Shown: piece after piece, positions 6,414 through 10,867 of the stretch | How the letters are laid out: every line of letters begins with the position of its first letter | Numbering within the stretch: the first letter of the stretch is position 1 | Source: Thermoanaerobacterales bacterium | Lineage (GTDB): Bacteria; Actinomycetota; Acidimicrobiia; Acidimicrobiales; JACDCH01 | DNA length: 10,867 bases | Assembly (NCBI GenBank): GCA_017577565.1 | Contig: PKRH01000118.1 | Location: forward strand, 1 to 10,867 | Direction of reading: 5' to 3' | Notes under the pieces: generated by a model | Database searches by the model: none | The model's input: the letters and a program-made list of their open reading frames with translations, nothing else | Told to the model about the DNA's origin: nothing | Program-made: the position numbers and the translations under genes

Positions 6414-6419
6414 TAGCGT
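6414..6419 (+). promoter_or_regulatory. -10 box for a leaderless MaoC transcript
   Basis: TAGCGT (TANNNT) lies exactly at -12 to -7 relative to the A of the ATG at 6426. There is no Shine-Dalgarno between it and the start. The same geometry occurs at the LigD-Pol gene, which strengthens both calls. No -35 hexamer is evident. Confidence 0.6.
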
Positions 6420-6425
6420 CGGGGC

Positions 6426-6905
6426 ATGGCCACTGCCGCAGAGAACGCCTACGCCCTGTTCGAGAAGGCCGTCGGTCAGCCCGAGGGCACCGGCGACTGG
6501 TTCCAGGTCACCCAGGACCAGATCAACGCCTTCGCGGACGTCACCCACGACCACCAGTTCATCCACGTCGACCCCGAGCAGGCCGCCAAGCTGTCGCCCT
6601 GGGGCACGACGATCGCCCACGGCTTCCTGACCCTGTCGATGCTCACCCACCTCGTCGGCTCGATCCCCCAGGACATGAGCCGGCTCCAGGGCGTCGTCAT
6701 GGGCATCAACTACGGGTTCGACAAGGTGCGGTTCATCAACCCGGTGAAGACGGGCTCCCGCATCCGGGCCTCGAGCACGCTGAAGTCGGTCGAGCTCAAG
6801 GACCCCAACACCCTCAACGTCACCCGCACGGTGACCGTCGAGATCGAGGGCGAGGAGAAGCCGGCGCTGGTGGCCGACTGGATCACCCGCCTCGTGTACG
6901 GCTGA
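6426..6905 (+). CDS. MaoC-like hot-dog-fold hydratase/dehydratase
   Basis: A 159-aa single-domain protein of the MaoC/(R)-specific enoyl-CoA hydratase superfamily, with the NodN-like subgroup the closest fit. These cytoplasmic enzymes usually add water to or remove it from acyl-CoA or acyl-ACP thioesters. The signature FADVTHDHQFIHVDPEQA begins near residue 36. Asp42 and His47 sit five residues apart, as the catalytic Asp/His pair does in (R)-hydratases. A second conserved block, WGTTIAHGFLTLSML (59-73), follows, then INYGFDKVRFINPV, typical of the family. Length matches stand-alone MaoC proteins. The start is the ATG at 6426, supported by the leaderless -10 box. The glycosyltransferase gene begins 22 bases after its stop, so they are probably cotranscribed, although no metabolic link is evident. 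The actual acyl substrate cannot be read from sequence. Confidence 0.93.
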   Translation: MATAAENAYALFEKAVGQPEGTGDWFQVTQDQINAFADVTHDHQFIHVDPEQAAKLSPWGTTIAHGFLTLSMLTHLVGSIPQDMSRLQGVVMGINYGFDKVRFINPVKTGSRIRASSTLKSVELKDPNTLNVTRTVTVEIEGEEKPALVADWITRLVYG

Positions 6906-6927
6906 CCACCGCCCGGCGGCGCCGGCC

Positions 6928-8064
6928 GTGACCCCACCCGCCCCGCAGCCCGGCGGCCGGCGGCGGGTCCTGGTGTGCGAGCCCTACTGCAGCGGCTCGC
7001 ACCGGGCCTGGGCCGAGGGCCTCGCCCGCCACAGCCGCCACGACGTGCGCCTGGTGACCCACCGGGGCGCGTTCTGGCGGTGGCGGATGCAGGGGGCGGC
7101 GCTGACCCTGGCCGCCGAGGTCGACCGGGTGGTCGCGGGCTGGGGGCGGCCGGACGTCCTGCTGGTCAGCGACATGGTGCACGTGCCGGCGCTGCTGGGG
7201 CTGGCCCGCCGGTCCCTGGCCGGCATGCCGGTCGTGGTCTACATGCACGAGAACCAGCTGACCTACCCGGTGCCGCCACGGACGGCGCCCGACCTCACCT
7301 ACGCCATGGTCAACTGGCTGAGCATGGCGGCGGCGGACCGGGTGGTCTTCAACTCCGAGCACCACCGCCGCGAGCTGCTGGCGGCGCTGCCGGGCTTCCT
7401 GCGCCGGTTCCCCGACCACCGCCACACGGCCGAGGTCGACCGGGTGGCCGCCGCCACGACCGTGCTGCCGGTCGGGGTCGACGTCGACCGCTTCGACCGG
7501 CCCCGGACCGAGCACCGGCCGCCGGTCGTGCTCTGGAACCACCGCTGGGAGTACGACAAGGACCCCGAGGCCTTCTTCGCCGCGCTCGACCGGGTCGTCG
7601 CCCGCGGCGTCGAGCTCGCGGTGGCGATCGCCGGGCACGCCCCGCCGACCGTGCCCGAGGCGTTCGCCCGGGCCCGCGACCGGCTGGGGCACCGGGTCGT
7701 CCACTTCGGCACCGCCGCCGAGGACGGCTACCCGGCGCTGCTCGCCGGGGCCGACGTGGTGGTCAGCACCGCCCGGCACGAGTTCTTCGGCCTGGCGGTC
7801 GCCGAGGCGGTCAGCGCCGGGGCCCTGCCCCTGCTGCCCGACCGCCTGGCCTACCCGGAGCTCGTGCCGTCGCCCTCGCCCTACCTCTACCGGGACCTCG
7901 ACGAGCTGGTCGAGCGCCTGTGCTGGGCGCTGACCGACCACGACGGGCGCCGGCGGGCGGCGGCGGCCGCCCGCGACCACGTGCGCCGGCTGGCCTGGCC
8001 CGAGGTGGCGCCCCGCTACGACGCCCTCCTGGACGAGGTGGCCGCCGCCGGCGCCTCCCGCTGA
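6928..8064 (+). CDS. DUF3524 glycosyltransferase, tRNA-queuosine mannosyltransferase (QTMAN/GTDC1)-like
   Basis: A 378-aa GT-B glycosyltransferase. The N-terminal DUF3524 domain (about 13-185) begins RVLVCEPYCSGSHRAWAEGL and includes WRWRMQGAALT (50-60), HENQLTYPV (107-115) and FNSEHH (141-146). The C-terminal GT4-like domain has LWNHRWEYDKDPEAFF (202-217), STARHEFFG (280-288) and the GT4 Glu-x7-Glu pair Glu285/Glu293, then LAYPEL. These blocks correspond closely to human GTDC1, the enzyme that mannosylates queuosine at position 34 of tRNA-Asp. The inferred role is glycosylation of tRNA queuosine or a similar small acceptor; no queuosine pathway gene is in the window. The start is the GTG at 6928, 13 codons before the first conserved block and lacking a clear ribosome site. 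It lies 22 bases after the MaoC stop, so coupled expression is likely. Family call is strong; substrate is inferred. Confidence 0.88.
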   Translation: MTPPAPQPGGRRRVLVCEPYCSGSHRAWAEGLARHSRHDVRLVTHRGAFWRWRMQGAALTLAAEVDRVVAGWGRPDVLLVSDMVHVPALLGLARRSLAGMPVVVYMHENQLTYPVPPRTAPDLTYAMVNWLSMAAADRVVFNSEHHRRELLAALPGFLRRFPDHRHTAEVDRVAAATTVLPVGVDVDRFDRPRTEHRPPVVLWNHRWEYDKDPEAFFAALDRVVARGVELAVAIAGHAPPTVPEAFARARDRLGHRVVHFGTAAEDGYPALLAGADVVVSTARHEFFGLAVAEAVSAGALPLLPDRLAYPELVPSPSPYLYRDLDELVERLCWALTDHDGRRRAAAAARDHVRRLAWPEVAPRYDALLDEVAAAGASR

Positions 8065-8065
8065 A

Positions 8066-8077
8066 CCGGGCGCCCGG
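8066..8077. terminator. Palindrome between convergent glycosyltransferase and STAS genes
   Basis: CCGGGCGCCCGG is a perfect 12-nt palindrome one base after the glycosyltransferase stop, in the 36-base gap before the end of the convergent STAS gene. It may act as a bidirectional terminator, though the stem is short and no T-run is present. Confidence 0.3.
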
Positions 8078-8100
8078 CGGCGGCGACGGGGGCGGGGCGC

Positions 8101-8418
8101 TCAGCCCTCGAACACCTCGTCGAGCCCGGTCATGTCGAGGATGCGGACGAGCGGGCGGGAGCGGCGACCGAGGCGGAACGCGATGCCGTTGGCGTCGGCC
8201 AGCTCCCGGGCGACGACCAGCTCCCGGAGGCCGGCGGCGTCGATGAACTCGAGCTGGGCGGCGTCGACCTCGATGACCTCCGGACGCCGGGCCACGACGT
8301 CGCCCACGACCGCCCGGAAGCTCTCGGTGCCCGACATGTCGAACTCGCCGACGAGGCGGATCGCCCCTCGGTGCCCGCTGTGGCGGGCGGAGACCACGAG
8401 TGCCGCTGGGGGTGCCAT
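8101..8418 (-). CDS. STAS-domain protein (anti-sigma factor antagonist-like) lacking the phosphorylatable Ser
   Basis: This 105-aa protein is essentially one STAS domain, the fold of SpoIIAA/RsbV anti-sigma factor antagonists in partner-switching pathways. GAIRLVGEFDMSGTESFR (18-35) is the first conserved block. VIEVDAAQLEFIDAAGLREL (48-67) is the second. SRPLVRILDMTGLDEVFEG closes the domain. In canonical antagonists the second block reads D-S-S-G-L, with the first Ser phosphorylated by the anti-sigma kinase. Here Asp60 is followed by Ala61 and Ala62, so that control point is absent. The ATG at 8418 has GGGAGG about 4 bases upstream. No sigma factor or anti-sigma kinase is adjacent. The gene follows the minus-strand operon after a 197-base gap containing a hairpin, so it may be separately transcribed. 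It could be a constitutively active antagonist or a STAS protein with another role. Confidence 0.88.
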   Translation of the reverse strand: MAPPAALVVSARHSGHRGAIRLVGEFDMSGTESFRAVVGDVVARRPEVIEVDAAQLEFIDAAGLRELVVARELADANGIAFRLGRRSRPLVRILDMTGLDEVFEG

Positions 8419-8449
8419 GGTCCTCCCTCGGGGTGCGATGTGTCCGAGC

Positions 8450-8487
8450 CGGTGCCGCCCGGGTGGGGGGAGCTCGGGGCGGCACCG
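8450..8487 (-). terminator. 11-bp hairpin between the HTH and STAS genes
   Basis: CGGTGCCGCCC and GGGCGGCACCG pair perfectly (11 bp) around a 16-base loop. On the minus strand the stem lies about 130 bases after the HTH gene stop and starts 31 bases before the STAS ATG. It could end the upstream operon or structure the STAS leader near its ribosome site. No U-tract follows. Confidence 0.45.
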
Positions 8488-8615
8488 CCTTGGCGACCAT
8501 GGTCCCGGCAGGGGCGGGCCGGGTCAAGGGGCCAGTGGTCCCGCGAGGAGTGGCGAGCCGGCCCTTGCACGCGGCGGACCCGCGCGCGAGCGGTCCCGCA
8601 CCGCGGCGGGCGCGC

Positions 8616-8789
8616 TCAGCCGCCCATCAGCCGTGCCGCCATCACCTCGGCCCGGGAGTAGCGGAGGCGGCCGGAGCCGTCGTCGATCGGCGTGATGACA
8701 CCCTGGTCGACGAGGGCCTCGAGCTGCTCCGGCGGCACCTCCAGCAGCTGCCGGGCCTCGGCGGCGTCGATGGTCTCGTCACCGGTCAT
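8616..8789 (-). CDS. 57-aa excisionase/MerR-like helix-turn-helix protein
   Basis: A small protein resembling the DNA-binding part of MerR/excisionase (HTH_17-like) proteins. AAEARQLLEVPPEQLEALVDQG (9-30) fits the helix-turn-helix. VITPIDDGSGRLRYSRAEVMAARL (31-54) fits the wing and following helix, with the usual RYSRAEV segment. The ATG at 8789 has GGAGG 7 bases upstream. It overlaps the 3' end of the SRPBCC gene by 11 bases, so translation is probably coupled and it is the last gene of the minus-strand operon. The overlapping frame, a good ribosome site and a family-like sequence support it as a real gene despite its size. No integrase or phage gene is near, so excision is unlikely; a local regulator role is inferred. 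A stand-alone domain this short with no effector part is somewhat unusual. Confidence 0.75.
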   Translation of the reverse strand: MTGDETIDAAEARQLLEVPPEQLEALVDQGVITPIDDGSGRLRYSRAEVMAARLMGG

Positions 8790-9348
8790 GTCCGGTCCTC
8801 CGTGTCCTCGCCTGCCGCGACCGCGGCGGCCGCGGCCGTCCCCGGCGGGCGTACCCGCCGGCGGCCCGGTCCGATCCCGCCCCCCGGCGGTCGGGGTCGT
8901 CCAGGTGGCGCACCCGTTCGACGTCGGCGGCCAGGCCTGCCAACCGCCGCAGCGCGCGGTCGTTGCGGAGCCGCATGAGGGCGTCGACCGGCGGCGACCA
9001 CACCGCCGCCACCGGGCCGTCCACCGGGTCCTCGCGCATCGCCACCCGCGTCCCCGTGCCCTCGGGGGTGAGCCGGAACTCGACCTCGGCCCGGCCCAGC
9101 GGGCCCATGCCGACGACGAGCTGCAGGCGGTCGGGCAGCTCGTCGGCCACGACGGTGCTGCGGTCGCGGATGTGCAGCGGGCCGACGCCGATGCTGTGGT
9201 GGAACGCGGCGCCGTCCTCGGGCCAGCGGGCGTCGAACCAGCGCACCCGCTTGCTGCCGAGGACGAGGGCCTCGTAGCTGCGGGGGTCGGCGAGCACGAG
9301 GGCCACGGCGTCCCGGGGCGCGTCGAGGTGGCGCTCGACGACGCCCAC
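8779..9348 (-). CDS. SRPBCC (START-like) family protein
   Basis: A 189-aa protein of the SRPBCC/polyketide-cyclase-like superfamily, which forms a deep hydrophobic ligand-binding cavity. The N-terminal VERHLDAPRDAVALVLADP (4-22), the W-P-x-x-G-A-x-F-H-H segment (near 42-50), GPLHIRDRSTVV (56-67) and TRVAMREDPVDGP (99-111) fit the fold. The last ~40 residues are a low-complexity Arg/Pro/Gly tail. Part of this tail overlaps the next gene, so it is probably not structurally important. The GTG at 9348 follows the SDR stop codon after a single base, a classic translational-coupling arrangement, with a G-rich ribosome site inside the SDR end. It is cotranscribed with the SDR and the catalase-like gene, which suggests a shared task on a lipophilic substrate. 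The ligand and any catalytic activity are unknown. Confidence 0.85.
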   Translation of the reverse strand: MGVVERHLDAPRDAVALVLADPRSYEALVLGSKRVRWFDARWPEDGAAFHHSIGVGPLHIRDRSTVVADELPDRLQLVVGMGPLGRAEVEFRLTPEGTGTRVAMREDPVDGPVAAVWSPPVDALMRLRNDRALRRLAGLAADVERVRHLDDPDRRGAGSDRAAGGYARRGRPRPPRSRQARTRRTGHDR

Positions 9349-9349
9349 C

Positions 9350-10165
9350 TCAGACCCCCACCGCCCGGCTGACCCGGTCCTTCACGCTCGTCGGCACCAC
9401 CCGGTCGAGCGCCCCCAGCAGGTTCGTGCCGGTGCCGACGCGGTAGCGGAACCGGGGCCGGCCCGCGTGGAGCACGTCGCCGACACGACGGGCGACGTCC
9501 CGGTGGTCGCCGGCGAGCGCCGCCATGGCCTCCAGCACGTCGAGCGTGCGGTCGTGGAGGTCGGGCTCGACGGCCTCGTCCCGGTGCCGCCGCACGTGGT
9601 CGCGGGCCTTGTCCCAGATCGGCGTCCGGAACGGGCCCGGCTCGACGATCACGACGTCGATCCCGTAGCGGGCCACCTCGGGGCGCAGCGCCTCGCTGAG
9701 GGTGTTCAGCGCCTGCTTGGCCGCCTCGTACCAGCCGAGCAGCGGCGCCTCCACGTGCCCGGCGATGGACGAGACGTTGACGACGCGGCCGCCGCCCTGG
9801 CGGCGCATCCACGGCAGGGCCAGTTGGACCAGGCGCATCGGCGCCAGGACCATGACCTCGAGGTGCCGGCGGGCGTCCTCGGGCGGGGTCTCGGCGACGG
9901 GCCCCGGCAGCATGAGGCCGGCGGCGTTGACCAGCCCCCACGGGCGCCACCGGTCGACGACGGCGGCGGCACGGGCGTCGTCGGTGACGTCCAGGGGGTC
10001 GACCTCGACGGCGACCCCCGCCTCCGCCGCCGCCCGGCGGACGTCCTCGGCCTGCTCGGGGCGGTGGACGGCGGCCACGGCGCGGAACCCGAGGCGGGCG
10101 GCCTCGACAGCGGTGGCGAGGCCGATCCCGGAGCCGGCGCCGGTGACGAGGACCGTGCGCTCCAC
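9350..10165 (-). CDS. Short-chain dehydrogenase/reductase (classical SDR)
   Basis: A 271-aa NAD(P)-dependent oxidoreductase. The Rossmann glycine motif TGAGSGIG is at 8-15. The LDVTDD segment (58-63) contains the family's adenine-contacting Asp. NAAG (80-83) follows. The catalytic triad is recognisable as Ser133 in NVSSIAG, Tyr146 and Lys150 in YEAAK. EPGPFRTP (175-182) is the conserved loop after beta-6. His34-Arg35 at the end of the second strand, without the usual acidic residue there, is more compatible with NADP(H) than NAD(H), although this is an inference. Length is standard. The GTG at 10165 is chosen because the Rossmann fold begins six residues in. It lies 4 bases after the upstream gene's stop, and the SRPBCC gene follows after 1 base, so all are one operon. 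The substrate is probably a hydroxy- or keto-compound but cannot be specified. Confidence 0.93.
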   Translation of the reverse strand: MERTVLVTGAGSGIGLATAVEAARLGFRAVAAVHRPEQAEDVRRAAAEAGVAVEVDPLDVTDDARAAAVVDRWRPWGLVNAAGLMLPGPVAETPPEDARRHLEVMVLAPMRLVQLALPWMRRQGGGRVVNVSSIAGHVEAPLLGWYEAAKQALNTLSEALRPEVARYGIDVVIVEPGPFRTPIWDKARDHVRRHRDEAVEPDLHDRTLDVLEAMAALAGDHRDVARRVGDVLHAGRPRFRYRVGTGTNLLGALDRVVPTSVKDRVSRAVGV

Positions 10166-10169
10166 CGCC

Positions 10170-10867
10170 CTACCGCCCCGCACCCGACCGGGGGCGGTCC
10201 CCGGCCGTCTCCCGGTCCGCCACGCCCTCGCCTCCTCCTCGGTCCCGACGTCGCCGTCCGGCGCCACCGGCCGGGTCGCCGTCGCGGCCGGCGCGGCTGG
10301 CGCCGTAGGCGGGCCGCCGCAGCGCGTTGAGCAGGCCGACCGGCTCGACGCCGGGCACCGTGCGGAACGGGTCGAGGCCGAGCCGGCGGCCGGCCTCGTC
10401 GTCGAGCGGCGCGTCGGGCCGCACCTCCCCGAGGGCCCACCAGGCACCGCCGGGCGCCGACCACAGCAGCTCGACGGGGCGGCGGGCGGCGGCGAGGAGG
10501 TCGACGTCGGCCAGCCGCAGCGGTCGGTCGCCCGGCACCCGGGCGCCGATCAGCACCCGCCGGCCGCCGACCTCGTAGGGCAGGATCGTCGACAGGACGC
10601 CGGCCGTGAACGACCGGCCGGGCCGCAGCAGCCGCCGGCCGACGACCGACCACCCGGCGCTCGCCATGAGCAGGTCCTGGTGGACGTGCGGCCCACCGGC
10701 GTCGACGACCCGCACGCCGATGCCCAGGACGTCGGGCACCGCGTCGGGCAGCCCGGCCCCTCGGGAGAACCGCACGATCCCCCGGTACCGGCCGGTGGGG
10801 AAGCCCGGCGGGGCGGACGCCGGGTCGAGCACGACCTCGGCGGCGAAGGCCCGGCCCCGGGGGTGGA
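10170..10867 (-). CDS. Catalase-like-fold family protein, C-terminal part (5' end outside window)
   Basis: The frame is open to the right edge, giving 231 visible residues with no start chosen inside; an internal GTG at 10832 is not needed. The visible part begins HPRGRAFAAEV. It continues with GRYRGIVRFSRGAGLPD ... PDVLGIGVRV and HVHQDLLMASAG, a layout reminiscent of the heme catalase/SrpA-like fold, where RFS-x-G precedes a PD-x-x-G-x-x-V segment. It then has LPYEVGGRRVLIGARV, LDPFRTVPGVEPVGLLNALR and YGASRAGR, which I associate with a conserved actinobacterial family of uncertain function. The last ~35 residues are a Gly/Arg-rich tail. Without the N-terminus the heme-pocket His and Tyr cannot be checked, so catalase activity should not be assumed. 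It is the first visible gene of the operon with SDR and SRPBCC genes. Coding status is secure; family is tentative. Confidence 0.6.
   Translation of the reverse strand, partial: HPRGRAFAAEVVLDPASAPPGFPTGRYRGIVRFSRGAGLPDAVPDVLGIGVRVVDAGGPHVHQDLLMASAGWSVVGRRLLRPGRSFTAGVLSTILPYEVGGRRVLIGARVPGDRPLRLADVDLLAAARRPVELLWSAPGGAWWALGEVRPDAPLDDEAGRRLGLDPFRTVPGVEPVGLLNALRRPAYGASRAGRDGDPAGGAGRRRRDRGGGEGVADRETAGDRPRSGAGR

Noticed and set aside
8420..8527. Upstream start for the STAS region using the ATG at 8500 inside the palindrome GACCATGGTC (8495-8504)
   Set aside because: That ATG is out of frame with the STAS domain (82 bases apart) and encodes Pro/Arg-rich sequence. The shared CCATGGTCC at 8415-8423 and 8497-8505 is noted but has no supported function.
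8616..8789. Phage or integrative-element remnant (excisionase-like protein here, DUF1353 at the other end)
   Set aside because: No integrase, att-like direct repeats, tRNA gene or base-composition shift was seen; both genes sit in ordinary chromosomal contexts.

Overview
The window is very GC-rich DNA from an actinobacterium. Evidence: coding regions dominated by G/C third positions, many GTG starts, a resuscitation-promoting factor (Rpf) cell-wall hydrolase, a LAL-type LuxR regulator, a stand-alone LigD-type polymerase domain, and two starts that look like leaderless mRNAs with a TANNNT -10 box. Rpf is essentially restricted to Actinomycetota. The exact lineage (for example Acidimicrobiia) cannot be fixed from sequence reading alone. 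No rRNA, tRNA, CRISPR array, transposase or integrase was seen.

Layout. The left edge (3-323, +) is the C-terminal end of an Ala/Glu/Arg-rich coiled-coil protein. Convergent to it is a DUF1353 protein with a C-terminal membrane part (515-1441, -). A 338-base non-coding stretch (1442-1779) carries two strong inverted repeats, one of them a likely terminator for the next gene. That gene is a secreted LysM-Rpf protein (1780-2397, -). A 305-base divergent control region (2398-2702) separates rpf from a large LuxR-family ATPase regulator (2703-5375, +). The control region holds a possibly structured rpf leader, a relatively AT-rich island, a 16-bp dyad and a candidate -10 box.

The + strand continues with a stand-alone LigD-type primase-polymerase (5420-6376), a MaoC-like hydratase (6426-6905) and, 22 bases later, a DUF3524 glycosyltransferase closely resembling tRNA-queuosine mannosyltransferase QTMAN/GTDC1 (6928-8064). 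The polymerase and MaoC genes each have a TANNNT hexamer exactly at -12 to -7 relative to their first base, as expected for leaderless transcripts.

The right third is on the minus strand. A tightly packed set reads right to left: a partial catalase-like-fold protein (10170 to beyond the edge), an SDR oxidoreductase (9350-10165), an SRPBCC protein (8779-9348) and a 57-aa excisionase/MerR-like HTH protein (8616-8789). Gaps or overlaps here are 4, 1 and -11 bases, so this looks like one operon. A separate STAS-domain gene (8101-8418) follows after a hairpin-containing gap. It lacks the usual phosphorylatable serine.

Most of the window looks like ordinary chromosomal gene content. The points most worth a second look are the bacterial QTMAN-like gene, the Ser-less STAS protein, the possible rpf leader RNA and the paired leaderless promoters.
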